Shown here: positions 10,702 to 23,703 of the stretch, one piece after another
How positions within the stretch are numbered: the first letter of the stretch is position 1
Layout of the letters: each line of letters starts with the position of its first letter
Assembly (NCBI GenBank): GCA_900239685.1
Contig: OENT01000330.1
Coordinates: 1 to 64,000, forward strand
Origin: Rotaria macrura
Lineage: Eukaryota > Rotifera > Eurotatoria > Philodinida > Philodinidae
Reading direction: 5' to 3'
DNA: 64,000 nt
Made by a program: the position numbers and the translations under genes
Notes under the pieces: generated by a model
The model's database searches: none
Told to the model about the DNA's origin: nothing
The model's input: the letters and a program-made list of their open reading frames with translations, nothing else

Positions 10702-10834
10702 AGGGTGTGGGTGTGGGTAGGCGTGTCAATGTGGGTGTGTGTGTGTGTGAGATTGAGTTTGAGTTTAGTTGCGTGCTGCAGATGTAGTTTCTTCTCACCA
10801 TTCACAACAATACCGACACCCACACCCACACCCT
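10702..10834. repeat. Inverted TGTGGG tract with perfect 17-bp arms
   Basis: AGGGTGTGGGTGTGGGT at 10702-10718 and its exact reverse complement ACCCACACCCACACCCT at 10818-10834 enclose 99 bp that continues GT-rich on the left (TGTGGGTGTGTGTGTGTG). The arms are tandem TGTGGG units, the bdelloid-type telomere repeat, in head-to-head orientation. It could be a healed or fused terminal sequence, an insertion by terminal-transferase-like activity, or a hairpin-forming minisatellite. Confidence 0.6.
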
Positions 10835-11082
10835 TCAGATCATTACATTTTGTTCTAATCAGCTTTCAGTCGACCTACAGCTGCACGTGGTTGAATTCAC
10901 CGACTTATGCCTTCTACAGTTGACACAGATGAAGAGCTAAAAAAATAACCAATAGACTGATCAATTATATTATATATCGATAAGATCATAGAATCGAATT
11001 CAATGAAAAGATCAACTGAAAGGTGAAACAACTACAGATAAAATAAGATAGCAAGCTGGTCGATCTCAGTATATTTTCATTG

Positions 11083-11978
11083 CCCAGGTCGTTCTTTCCG
11101 GAGCCCGGATCCGGCCGGAAACCGTAGGAAACGGGATATTTTCCTGCTTCTTCCTGCCGGTTCCGGTGTATTTCCGGCTGGAAACGGCCAGAAAAATCAT
11201 CGGAACATGGAAGCAGTATTCCGGCCGGAAATATCCGTACCCGGAACCTGGATATTCCCGCGACTTCCGAAAACCGGAAATTTCAAGGAAATACCTCGGA
11301 TATGCCAAGAACCTACCGGAAAACACAACAATCCGACAAAGAAACATCGGAAAACATTCGGAATCCCCCGCATTCCGACCAAATTATTTCTGCTTCGGAA
11401 ATCAGGTATTCGCTTGAAAAACAATTACATCGAATATTAAATTCTCAATTACATCATTCCTAGATACCCAAATCATCATTTTACAAAAAAAGACCTTTAA
11501 ATGTCTTTTTTGGGACTTTTTTTCTAGTTCTTTTAATTTAAGGACAATGTCCATGACATGGATAGTTTAGCATATTTTTATGGGTTCGCGTGAAAATTTT
11601 AGATGTGTTACTTAAAGTTTTATTGTTTTCAGTGCATTAATATGAATTCCAAATTTCTTCGATAAAAATTTGAAAGGATAAGTCATTTAGAGACTCCAGA
11701 AGCGTCACTTTCCTCGATTCAAGACTCAGGAAAGTCTCAAAACGCTGGTGTTTAACATGCGTACTATTCTTACACATAACGTTTTCGGTTCGCCAAAGTC
11801 TAAAAATCTGATTTTTAGGTCTTCGGACTTAAAATTCCCATTTTTGTGACGAAAACGATTTTGGAGAGAATTGTATAATGTTTTACTGGAATTTTATTTG
11901 TTCCCAGGGTATCTTCTAGTGTTTGTATAAGCAGCCTTTGAAATTCGGAGACTTTGCTTAGTAATTCTGAGTATTTAG
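11083..11978. mobile_element. Left part of a TTCCGG/GGAAACGG-word element split by the giant hAT
   Basis: From 11083 to about 11420 the sequence is built from TTCCGG, CCGGAAA, GGAAACGG and CCCGGA words in both orientations. 11420-11978 is AT-rich filler. The same word composition resumes at 29053, immediately after the 17-kb hAT insertion, so the two parts look like one older element interrupted by it. The outer ends CCCAGGTC (11083) and the inverted GACCTGGG (to 29396) could be its terminal inverted repeats. The flanking 8-mers TTTCATTG and TGGTTCTT do not match, so the outer boundary is uncertain. Confidence 0.5.
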
Positions 11979-12126
11979 TAGGGGTGTACAACTCACGCTC
12001 TCGCTCAAGAGCGTGAGCGATTTCAGCTCACGCTCACGGTGAGCGCGAGCGGTATTGGCGCTCTCGCTCATGTGAGCGTGAGTGGTCTGCGCTCCCGCTC
12101 ATGAGCGCTCATATGAGCGTGAGCGT
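11979..12126. repeat. Left TIR and GCTCACGCTC subterminal array of the giant hAT
   Basis: After the terminal TAGGGGTGTACA come about 135 bp of GCTCACGCTC, GAGCGTGAGC, CTCGCTC and CATATGAGCG words in both orientations. hAT transposases are known to bind repeated subterminal motifs through their BED zinc finger, so these are the likely binding sites (inference). Confidence 0.8.
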
Positions 12127-14104
12127 TTCTTATTTGCGTTAAATATATGAAGGATTGTTACTAGCCAGTGGTTTTTACGTATTTATATAGAAATGAGTGT
12201 CTTTTTCATTATTAGTTTCTCTCTTTATAATGTCAATGTAGCATTAAACTTTTCTAATGAATTTCTTTGTCTCGGACCATGACTTCGTATCACAAGATAG
12301 AACAGATGTATACCTACACAGTCGTTTATTGTTTGGTTTTGATAAATTTATTTTATAAAGAAATTCTGATTGTCTCCCTTAAATCAGTGATTCACAGTAA
12401 TAAGTGGTACAGTAGTAAAATAAAATACAAGTAATTCATTCATACGCTCATATTTATGCACAATCTATTCCGAATCACTTGGAAATTATTTAAACATTTA
12501 AAAGCTAGATGAAAGTCATCGATTACATTAATCCTGTTTATTAGTTATTAGGAAAAGTACGTAAACATTAAAGAAAAAGTGAATGTTATGTATTTGATTG
12601 TCTTTATAACAGTGCTTCCATTCAAACTATTTGTAACTGATACATAACTGCTTAGAATGATATGAATTCGCAGCTAAAGTTGTTTAATGACACGATATAT
12701 TCGTTTCTTTCAGTTCTATTTTTAATGTTTCTTTCATATAAATGTAAATCAATCGCAGAGACATAAGTAAAACTATTGTCAGATATTGAAATAAGGTTTT
12801 TTATTTGATAAATTATCTAACGTTTTCATGTTTCATTTTCTACCCTGTACTAATAATTTGCTTTATTTCATTTTTAATAAAACAAGAGATCAGGGATACA
12901 GTAAACTATAAAAATAGTATCTTCTAACAATGTAAAGTTATAAACAGTATCTCACGAACAATCATAATTTTCGTGGAAAATTAATTTTCTCATTGGGAAG
13001 CTTATTATTTAAAAACATGAGCTATCCATGACATGTAAGGGTGAAGTTTTTCGAAGTTCAAGATGTGCATTATCATACGTTGTTTCAAAAGTTTCGATTC
13101 CGATTTATTTCCATCGTTTCAATATCGAATCATGACGAGACATTGAACATTTAGTTTTGAAAACAAGCATTGAAACTCTTAGTCGAAAATCGCTTTCAAA
13201 TTTCCACAAAATCTAAGATAAAACAACGTTCATGAAATATCGAAAACAAGTTGTGGGAAGGAAATATTTTCCTTCCTATGTATTGATAATGAATATCTTT
13301 ATTCTGTCTCTTGTAACTTAAATATGACATTAAAGTGCTGTTGATTAAAATATTCACACAAATACAGACTTTTGCTCATCTAAATATATAATCTTTGAAG
13401 AGGAACATTTAAAGCTGACTGAAAGTCAGCGATAAAATAGCTACCACCGAATAGTTTCGAATCTTAACACAGAAAGAATAAAAATGCCTATAAAGAAAGT
13501 CTTTCAAAATTCCTATCAATCGATGATTGGAAATTAGAGCTCACACAAATCAAATGAATTCTGTTTCGTTTGATGATTATGATATTAACTATCAAAAGTG
13601 TACATTTGATAATTCTCAACCCTTCAATACGTCAAACAAAAAACAAAATTAGAAATCAATCGAAATTCATGAAACATTCTTTATGTCATATAGTAATCAT
13701 GAAAAACTTTAGTCAATTTGTTTTCAAGTATCTTCGCGAATAGAACTCCTTCAGCTAATGTAGAAGAAGCAACGTTTAGAGGCAAAAGATATTGCACGAA
13801 AATAATGATCTTTGTTCTATTTTGGCAAGTATTTGAAAAGAAGAGTATTAGCAGCTTCTAGTATGAAATTCTTCTCTACTGAAAACATCTAGTTCTATTA
13901 CGAAATCACGATATTCGGTCGGTCATAGCCAAAAGGCTATGAGAGAAAAATATTTGTTGAGTATTTTGAATGTTTTGCAAAAGACATCTTGAAGATAACT
14001 TCAAAATCAAATATCTCAACAGTTACACGTCACAAGGATCTCACACATTAAAAATGTTCGTTTACTGATGAAGTCTTTCTTTTATTTCGAATAAAACATT
14101 TACC
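12127..14104. other. AT-rich 2-kb left interior of the giant hAT
   Basis: No gene recognised. This lies downstream of the minus-strand transposase stop and is very AT-rich, with no domain-bearing frame. Confidence 0.5.
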
Positions 14105-14790
14105 CTACAGTTATAAAAAAAGCACAACCGAATTCCAATAGAGAAAACAAATAGGAAAACTGACATAACAAAAAAAGAAGTAACAAATAGCGAAAATAAC
14201 AAAAAGAAAATACAAATAACAAAAAGAAAAAGACACATAGCGAAAAGAAAAAGACACACAGCAAAAAGAAAAAAACAGCGAGAATGACTAGAAAAAAGAA
14301 ATAACAAATAACAAAAAGAAAAAACACAGCGAAAAGAAAAATACAAATAACAAAAAGAAAAAAACACAGCGAAAAGAAAAATACAAATAACAAAAAGAAA
14401 AAGACAAATAACAACAAGAAAAAGACACATAGCAAAAAGAAAAAGACAGCGAGAATGACTAGAAAAAAGAAAAAACAAATAACAAAAAGAAAAAAAGAAA
14501 TAACAAATAACAAAAAGAAAAGACAAATAACGAAAAGAAAAAGACACATAGCAAGAAAACTCTGAAAAAAGAAATAGCAAATAAAAAAAAACCAAATAGC
14601 AACAATAACTAGGAAAAAAAATAACAAAAGGAGGAGAAACAAATAGCCAAAATAATCAGAGAAAACTAATAGAAAGAAAAGGAAAAACAAATAGCGAAAA
14701 AGAAAAAGCAAAAACTGAAATAACAAAAAATTAAATACTAAAAGATAGAAAACAATACGGATAGCAAAAATAACGAGAAAAATAATCGAC
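14105..14790. repeat. A-rich minisatellite, AACAAAAAGAAAAAGACACA type
   Basis: About 690 bp of imperfect tandem units such as AACAAATAACAAAAAGAAA and AGACACATAGCGAAAAG, strongly purine-biased on the plus strand. It begins 56 bp past the transposase stop codon, so in the transcript it would be a U/C-rich 3' UTR. The long minus-strand frames rich in Phe, Leu and Cys over this tract are artefacts of the composition. Confidence 0.8.
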
Positions 14791-15364
14791 TGTATGTGAG
14801 TTTCACTGTCAGTAATATGACACAAATGAGACCAGTAAATGCTGATTAGCGCTGTACACCGGAAGATTTTACTCGGAGATCATCAAGTCTATGGCTTTCC
14901 TTGAGTACCATCAGATGACGAAGAGATGATGAGGATAGTGAAGTTCTTTGTTTTCGTGCAATAAAACCGGCGATTGAGAATATTGATTCACTGGGTACAG
15001 AAGTAGCAGCGATTATATTTACTCGCTGTGCTACTTGATACAGACGGAAAAAACGGTCTCTGTGTTGAGTCCAAAATGAGGCGAAGTCACTTTTGTATGA
15101 TTGAATAGCATTTGTAAATAGAGCTAATTCGTCTTCAATTGTTAATTGTCTTGACTGTTTGACGTTTGTTGGCATGCCAACCATTAGTTTCAATTTTTCG
15201 GTTAAACTTTGAGCTGTTCTATTACAACTGGAAGATGAAGAATTGACTGTACCAACGATGCTTGACAACTCATTTTTCATTAAAGTCGGAAGTAGACCTT
15301 TTGCTGCTTGTTTATCATCTCGATTTAAATGCTGGTGTGCTTCAGGGTCGAGATAACTAGCAAC

Positions 15365-16920
15365 CTAAATGAAAACCATAGAGCATGACCTATTGACAAA
15401 ACAATCATTGCCGAATCGGTTATATATAAAATTTCTCGTATGGATAGGATTTCGCAGCAATGAATCTACTTGAAAGTAACCATCTAACGATGTGCTTTCT
15501 CCAAGAACACTTAATAGATGATCGAATTATTTTCTATTAACAGCTATCACCAACATCTACCAGACAAATTACAAAGGAATATCTGTTACACTGGTTTCAG
15601 GCGTTGTAAAATATGCTTGACATTTAAAAGAAAATGCCAAGACGTTTGAATTTGAAACCTCTAACAATCTATATATTTCTATTGACATGAAGTACACTTT
15701 ATTTTGTTCACAATCAATGCAAACCATTCGTTTGAGGTATGGATTTTTCCAGCTGTCTCTTTATAGAATTTTCTTGACGAACTAATTGATCACTAAATCG
15801 GTACTATTATATTACTTTTTGCTTTAATTTGTTCGTACTTTTCAACCATAAGTTACGATCGATATCAGATAGTTTACTAATTTAGTGGATTGATTGAATC
15901 AAGTGTAATGATTCTTATCAGCATGAGGGCGAGAAGTGCCTTTTCATATTATCATTAAGTTGACAATCTACTGACGATTTACCATTGTATTTTAACTATT
16001 TTTGTGTTACTTTTAAGAATCACAATATTTTCGTGTGTATCTGTACTGAATTAAAGAAACGTTTTCACTATCAGCGTAAAAGAAAACAATACACCGATGG
16101 ATGATGCGTGAAAATTCAAATACCATAGTAGAAACAGACGGACCATTGTTAAGCTGAATAATTATATGATGGTAGTTTTCTCTGTAATGTCCGTTAGAAA
16201 CGTGACACTAGCATTATTCATAACACAGTGAGAGTAGCTGATGGGAATCAGTCTTATGTCAGAAAATTTTGTCGTTAATTTATTTACATTAAGTAGAAAC
16301 GTATTTGTAATCTTATTCGTTTTCCTTAATGAAATTATTTTAGTGATTTAAAGGTTATCTATAAGTAAATCAACTATCAGTTACAATCATATTCATGTTT
16401 GGAAAGAAGATTTTGATTAAAATAAATGAGTAATGATTGTTTTTCTAAATACTATGTCTATTTTCTACCAAGTAGCAAAGATAATACTTCAGTGAAACAA
16501 TATTCCAACGCGCTACTGAAGAGTTCACTATTCGAAGCAAAGATCGTAGCTTCAAAGTGTATTTTCCTTTTGCAGGTTAAATTTATACAACCCAATGTAT
16601 CACACTGATATCGCTAGGAGAATCAATTAATGATAGAAATTTGATTTCCATCATAGATTGTAAGGTTTTTTCTGGAAGTTACCGTTCAGTTTATTCATCA
16701 TGTTTAAGTGACAGCTTAGAACTCGTTGGCCCATTTTTATTCTAAAAAGGAAGATTTTCAATTAAAAATATATTCAAAGATTGTCAATAATCTATTTTTA
16801 CGTTGAAGAATGCAATTGAATCTCTATGAACCTTCGTTTCTTCACCCAAGTCGGGCACATGAAGTTTTCAGAGGATGTGATCATACATTCGATGAAAATA
16901 AACAATCATTTAATTCAAAT
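15365..16920. other. Part of transposase intron 5, no feature seen
   Basis: This is the transposase-3'-proximal part of the 4,977-bp intron 15365-20341. It is AT-rich with no recognisable coding. The rest of the intron (17578-20341) is similar. Confidence 0.6.
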
Positions 16921-17577
16921 CAGAGTGCGAAATCGAATCGGCTAAATGAATAATTCGACTCGATTCGATTCGGCTGAGACGAATAGAATTGATTACGAAT
17001 GATATGTTGATTTTTTAATCGAATCGAATCGAATATAAGTGTTAAAAAATCGGGTGAATCAGATCGAATAGTTTGTTAAGCTGTTCGAATCGAATCGATT
17101 GAACTGTTTTTTTCTATCATTCAATCGATAGCGACCTCGGTATTTTCTTGAATAGGGCTATATGAACGAGTGCACGTTATTCGAAAGAACAGAGAACGGG
17201 TAATAAAGAAAGAAAGAATGCATTGTCTTGTTCAATTCTTTTTCTTTCTTAGTCTAAACTTTTGTTTATTAATAGTGGTTCCAGTTTAGATTTACATTCG
17301 AAGTAACCATGTCTTAGTTCGATGCTGTATCATCGAACTATTTCGTGTTGTAAAACACCTACTCATGGATCATTGTCATCGATTTGCAAATATTCGACAA
17401 CTAGTCTATGGATTGCATTAATAGAAAATGAAACTCATTTTAAACACAATGAATTTTTTCAATTTTTAAACAGAACACGAGTCGAATCGAATCGAATGAA
17501 AGTTTTAAAAAATAAATCAAATCAAGTCGATTTGAATCGAATCCGAATGACACTTTTGTCATTCTTTTCGAACTCTG
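16921..17577. mobile_element. Non-autonomous hAT, CGAATC-word family, nested in the giant hAT intron
   Basis: Ends are CAGAGTGCGAA (16921) and the inverted TTCGAACTCTG (to 17577), 10 of 11 matching. Flanking 8-mers ATTCAAAT (16913-16920) and ATTCACAT (17578-17585) match at 7 of 8. Both subterminal zones (16930-17105 and 17478-17565) are arrays of CGAATCGAATCG and its complement. The 657-bp element has no transposase. It lies within intron 5 of the giant element's transposase, so it inserted after that intron existed. Confidence 0.75.
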
Positions 17578-20341
17578 ATTCACATCAAACGAATAAAAGA
17601 TCATCAAAATTGCTTGATTAACAATCTTAGGATAGTAATGACAACAAAATAATAAAGTTGTCACACATTACTCAAGTCTTAAAATGTCATCATGACGGCT
17701 ATTTTACAAATTCGTGATTTATAGTGAATGTGTTCTGTATACGCCTTTGAAAATCTCTGTGAGACGATTAGAATAGAAAACAAGATGATTCTATATTTAA
17801 ACAGATATATAATCCATGATATACTGAAAATGAAGTGGCAAATCACATCAACTTTATTTCATCTAACTAATATTACAACTAAGCTTCATTTTATAGAATA
17901 ATTTGATCAACTTTATTTTCCAACCAACTGCATTAAAAGAATCATCAACAATACCATGGCTTTCATAATTGTATTGTGTATGCTATGATAGGAAAAGTCT
18001 TAGAAAATCTGCGATCTTTTCTTTGAATTATTTAATAAATGTTTGAGATAACTAGTGTAATCGTTGTGCAACTTCATATTTGGTATGTGATTATCTTATA
18101 GAGAGAAAGAAATATTCACCGATTGTATTTTTATATGAAATATTTCTTCGATAATTGTTTCTATACACGATTAAATTCTTTCAATCTTTTTCTTATCTTT
18201 GCAAAACATCTTTCTTACGATTAACATATTCTCGAACGCTCATTTTCAAGGGAACGTTACTTCTTTTATTTATAGAAAACTACCATGGTTCATATATGAT
18301 CGTTAAGCAAGACTTAGTATTTTTCTACGAAACAAGAATTTTTTGTTGTACAGTTAAAATTTAAACAGAAGACAGCATAGGTTTTTACTCTGTTATGATC
18401 TGATAACTTCAGTGATTAATAGATGACTGAATAAATGTTTTTGATCCAAGAGAATCATTACATATCACTATTGTTGCAAGATGCCTTAGAATGAAATTAA
18501 TGAATACATAAAGTACTTTTGAATAACAGATCTGTAGAAACTACTATTATAGCCATAAGTCAATGGTTCATTCTTCTTTTAAATAAGAACGATTTATTGT
18601 ATATGTTTTCATAATAGTACGAATAGATCAGGACAGACAATCGAAAGAGAAATATGTTGATAACATTCTATCAGAAACTAATCATTTAAAAGATAACTTG
18701 CGAATGCACGCATCAATCGTTTAGAGTCAATGTCTGACTCGTATGATTCTGTTAGGTGGTGGGAATCTTTTTTATTCTATTGATTTTACCAGGCCTTGTG
18801 AATTAGAAAAGAGACAGTAGAATTACTTAGGAAGATTCACTTGACATAATGAATTTTTCAATTATTGAGCTACATAACAAAAATTAAAACTAAAAGCCAA
18901 TATTTTTAGAGAACGCATATAACTTGAGGATTTTCTAACAACTATAAAATTCAATAACAAGGCTCGTTGAGGGGTAATCATTAAAAAAGTCGATAAAATT
19001 AAAAACCGTTGCACTTGCTATTACTGCCGTTGATGAAGATTTACTTTTTGGCTTAATTGAAGTTTCTACAATCTGCTACTGTATCGATTTTGTTAAAAAA
19101 TCTATACTTAAATTCTTCGCTTATTAAAAAGCGAACACTGAGACATTAATTAGTAGTAAGCCTATCAGTGCATATGCATCCTAGATCTGAAGAGCAATAG
19201 AAATTGATAATTTTAACATTTAACATTAACTGTAATCAGCACTATAATTGAAAATTTCAATTACACAATACCATGGAAATCTACATTCCATAACTTTTGT
19301 TGGTTTCAAACATATCTAGCTTTGAAAGAATTATCTTCGACAATACACGTACATGTACATACCTATTTCTAATTAATCGGTACTGTCTAAACGACTGGAA
19401 GAAATTTCTTAACTCTAAGGTTGAAATCTCATTTTTTATCTCCAAGCAAACATTTTCGATATTCGACTTTAGAAATTATTGAAATAAGAGTGCTGATATA
19501 TATACATCAGGAATAAAAAATTATATAGAAGTTAAAACCAAAAGCGACGTTATTTAGAAATATAATGGTATAGTTCAGTAGAAACTTTGGAGTAATACAT
19601 ATCTAGAAATGTTCTTTTTAAATTTTCCTGAAAACTCTGTTTGCTGTAAACTGCTGATATTTTAAGTAGATATTTAACAAATTTGAGTAACGTAATAGTC
19701 ATAACTGTCGGTTGGTGATGTACAAAGTGATATTAAGATGAAAGTCATTTAAATCAAATACTCCTAATTATTCGATTTCTGATATCAATAAAAATCTATT
19801 CTAAGGTCATATTTCAAACAAGATGTGTGAGAAGCATTATTCGGTATAGCGAGGGCAATATTAAAAATAGATAATTTTAAACTGTTTCTGAATGTTACTC
19901 ATAATAAAGAATAAACTAAGTACCTAGACATGAGAATCTTTCATCCGATTTCAGTGTAAACTTTCAAATAACAATTTAAAAAGTTCAAGTAAAATTTATT
20001 AAGTAATGTACTTGTGGCAATCAGCAAGTTCATTGCAATAGTTTCACATTAAAAACCTAAACTAGTGAGTTACAAGTATCCAGCTAGATGTTTCTATTCT
20101 TGGTCAATAAACTATATCGTATGAGCTTGGGCAAATAGACAAATGCAATTTTCAGAGCGATTTCAAAGTTAAATCTTTCGATTGATTTTTTTTTATATCA
20201 AGAATAGTCTGAGAAAACTAAACTGCTGAAGCAGACGATCGGTCGTGATGAATGCGTTATGTTTTCCCTAACTATCGATCCAACACAATACAATAGAGAT
20301 AAACTTCATAGTTATTTGAGAGTAAATGAAATAAAATATAC
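17578..20341. other. Rest of transposase intron 5
   Basis: 2.8 kb of AT-rich sequence with no recognisable gene, RNA or repeat. Confidence 0.55.
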
Positions 20342-23134
20342 CAGCATCAAATCTTTTTGTTGTTTCGTCATCTTCTTGTCGAAATAAAGTTCGAATTGAG
20401 CAAGAACACTTTTCTTCAATAACACCAGATGATTCGAATCGTTATCTTTTGGCTTAAGTCCGAATCTAAGAATGTTAATAGTTGTGTATGCAAGAGCCAA
20501 TGTAGCATAATGTTTGCCGGAGAGTGCTCGAGTGGCAAGTTCGAATGGCTTCAGAACATCGTTTAATGCTTGTAACAAATCCCAACTATTGTGATCCAAG
20601 TGAGCTTTTGCTAAAGATAATTTTTGTATAGAATTAATTGTTGGAAATTTGTGAATCAAAACACTTTTGACCACTACTTGATGATGCAGAAGACGTTCTA
20701 GCATGTAATACGTGCTGTTCCATCGGATCTAAATAACGATAGAAACTCAAATCTGAATTTTTTTTTTGAAAATTTGTGCGGACTTTTTTGGAAAAAGGAT
20801 CGTTCACAATTCATCGGAACTTCCTTCACGATCCAAAAAACAAATAACATCTACCGATTGAAAAATATGAGCGATTTCTGAAATTCGGAAGAATTTCCTA
20901 ACATGATACATTACGGCACTTCAGTCTTCTCGAAATTTCGGCATTTGTAGAAAAATAAAAGTAATAGTCAGAATTTCACACAAAGATATTTTTTGGATAT
21001 ATTGCTGTATCAATATGAAAATCAGAAGAATAATTTTAGAAGATGATTGAAAATTTTGGAAATAAATGAGAAATTATGGTCATTTCGGGATGTTTTTAAT
21101 ACACGTAATTTTGAATATATGATTGCTCTTGCATAAAAGGATAACGATTGCATCCAAAAATAATAATCGATTCTGTGATAACTTTGGTATGTTTCGTAAT
21201 ATCTACTTATGACAATCTCGATAAATAAGTGTTCTTTCTATGTCAGGGTTCGATGTTTTTATACGTATTTGGTTTAAATTCTATCGATTTATTGGGAAAG
21301 AAATTATGAACATTTCCACAATGTCTTATTTGTATGTAAGAGTTATAATTGAATTTTCTAAGAGATCATTTCGCTTGTTTGTTGAATTTCAAGAAATTTC
21401 CAATTCATCTCTTTTCTCTCGCTATTCATAGATGCATATCATATGCAAGTAATTCTAGAAATCTTGATTTGTTTTGATATTAAGTTTGTGAATTGACTTA
21501 GTGATTTCAGAAATCGATTTGTTTCTTAGAGAAATTTCTTTTTTTTTTGAAAGACTCAAGAAGTGCTATTATGTTATTCTAGTGTTGACTTTTCTTTTGT
21601 ACTGAAGTACTATGTGACATTAATATTCGAATGTCTTAGGATCCAAAATTTGTTAGGCAAGTCTCGCAACAAAGAAAGACTATTTCCTCAACTATTTCGT
21701 ATCAGTAACTATAGAATCTATAGAATTAGGAAGATCCTTCTTATAAACAAGAAGAAATTTTTTATTCACTAGAACATAGAATACACTTTGATATATCAAC
21801 CGGTATGGAAAAATTGACAAAACGTTTTTCCTTAATTGTGCCATTCACACAACAATATAGGATGATCACAAAGTCTATAAAAAATCATTTCATATGGCCC
21901 ATGTAGACTATATGAAGGAATTCTTCTAAACCATAAATCGACAAAAAAAATTACTTGTATATCTAAGATGAAACCATTTTTAGGACCATTTTGTTGTGTA
22001 CGAACGTATTCATCAATCATAGATACATTTCGCATAATTTTGATTAATTTACGTGATTTAAAAATTAATTCATGCGTTTGATGAAGAAGTTCGAAAATCT
22101 GTTTGTTGTCAGTGCTAATCGATGAAGGAGACATATTGAAGGAATCACTTGAGTCATCATCGTCGCTGATAAACTCATCTTCATCAAGTGCAGTCGATGG
22201 TAACATTGGTGTCGAATTATCAGTTGTCGATTTTACAATGGAATAATCGACCTCATTTGATTTGTCAGCATTTTCTGATTCAGAAGAATCATTTATTTGT
22301 TCGAGTTCAGATATATCGTCTTCTTCATCATCGACAATATCAAAAGCTTCATCTTCATCGTCGAAAAATTCCGTACTGTTTCTCTGATACGGCTTGAAAG
22401 GATGCCTAAAACAAAAACGTAAAATAGCAATTGTACTTTGACGATGATCACAGTTCATTGTGAATGAAGGTATTACTAGTATTTTTCGGTCGAAACTATG
22501 AACTCTATGGTTTCGCTTCTCTTAATGTGCACATGTATTTTAAATTAATCATTGACTATGTTACGAGATATCTTATGTTCAATTCGAGAAATTTTCTGTC
22601 ACTTTCGGTACCAATGAACCTAACACTTATAACTATGAAACCAGGTTGACTAGTCCTGCAACTCGTCTATAATATGTTCAGTTTATTTTTGTTATAATCC
22701 GAGTTATTCATCAAAACAATTGTGAAAAAAAATGAATTTCGACAGAACACAAAAAAAAAACACTTATTAGTTTACAATCCTCTGATTTATTTTGATAATT
22801 TTTGTACGGTTAATTTGCCCAAAATAGGAAACAAAATACAGAATCTCATGAAAATTATCAGGGCCTAAATAGGAACTTGAAAATGAAAAATACGATCAAT
22901 GCTACAGCAAATAACAATCGAAAATTATAGCAATATGATATTTGAGGATTTTATTCTCTTCTTCTCGTTTCTATTAAGAACATTTTATTATGATGGAAAA
23001 TTTTGAAAAGTTCAAAGGTAACATAAAGATTTGAACGATTGAATTTCTTTATCCTTTCGTCTCCTCCATGTTGACCACCATAGTGGTAAATTCATGATCT
23101 AATAAAAATGTAAGCCAGAATCTATAGTGGAGTG

Positions 23135-23703
23135 TGTGGGCACCGTTTAAGGGAAATGCACCATTTAAGGGAAAACATGGACGCCATGTTGGAGGCACAT
23201 ATAGGAAAAAACGATTGGCTACGAATTATTCGAATAGAGATGACATTCGTGATTTGTGACTCATCTAGAAAGAGTCAAGCTATGCTAGCTTTTAAAGTTA
23301 AGTAGCTTGAGCAAAAGAAAATTACCAAAGCTGCTTAAGTTTTTTGAACAGTGTGCTATCTTTTGCTTTGCAGAATAAAACAAAGTACCTTGAGGATACT
23401 TGTACAAAAAAAATGTAGTTCATTAATGGTTTCCTATTATTCAAACGTGGCTGGTCTTTCTCTCATGTCTCTTTGGTTTTTAAATAAAGTCATCATGCAT
23501 CCCACTCAAATAATTGTAGATCCGTCACCATTTATTTCTAATTATTGATTAGAGACACCATGAATTCGTCTTCATGAGTCACAAGTCACTAATGTGATCT
23601 CTATTTGAATAATTTGTAGCCAATCGTTTTTCTTTATGCGTGCCTCCATCATGGTGTCCATGTTTTCCCTTAAATGGTGCATTTCCCTTAAATGGTGCCC
23701 ACA
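23135..23703. mobile_element. Short DNA element with ~132-bp TIRs in transposase intron 3
   Basis: Arm 23135-23266 begins TGTGGGCACCGTTTAAGGGA and is repeated inverted at 23572-23703, which ends TGGTGCCCACA. The arms share the doubled TTTAAGGGAAA..GCACC motif and the block GGCTACGAATTATTCGAATA with scattered changes. GGAGTG stands just outside both ends (23129-23134 and 23704-23709), with 7 of 8 matching if the left boundary is moved two bases. The 305-bp core is non-coding. Superfamily is unclear; the long TIRs and the 6-8 bp duplication would allow a hAT, P or MULE relative. It sits in the intron 22406-24248. Confidence 0.75.

Noticed and set aside
14062..14825. Long minus-strand frames rich in Phe, Leu and Cys
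   Set aside because: They translate the A-rich minisatellite; composition alone explains the lack of stops.
21832..22458. Separate 208-aa acidic protein
   Set aside because: Its core (22405-21955) is exon 4 of the hAT transposase by phase and by continuity with the RWNSTYYML block.
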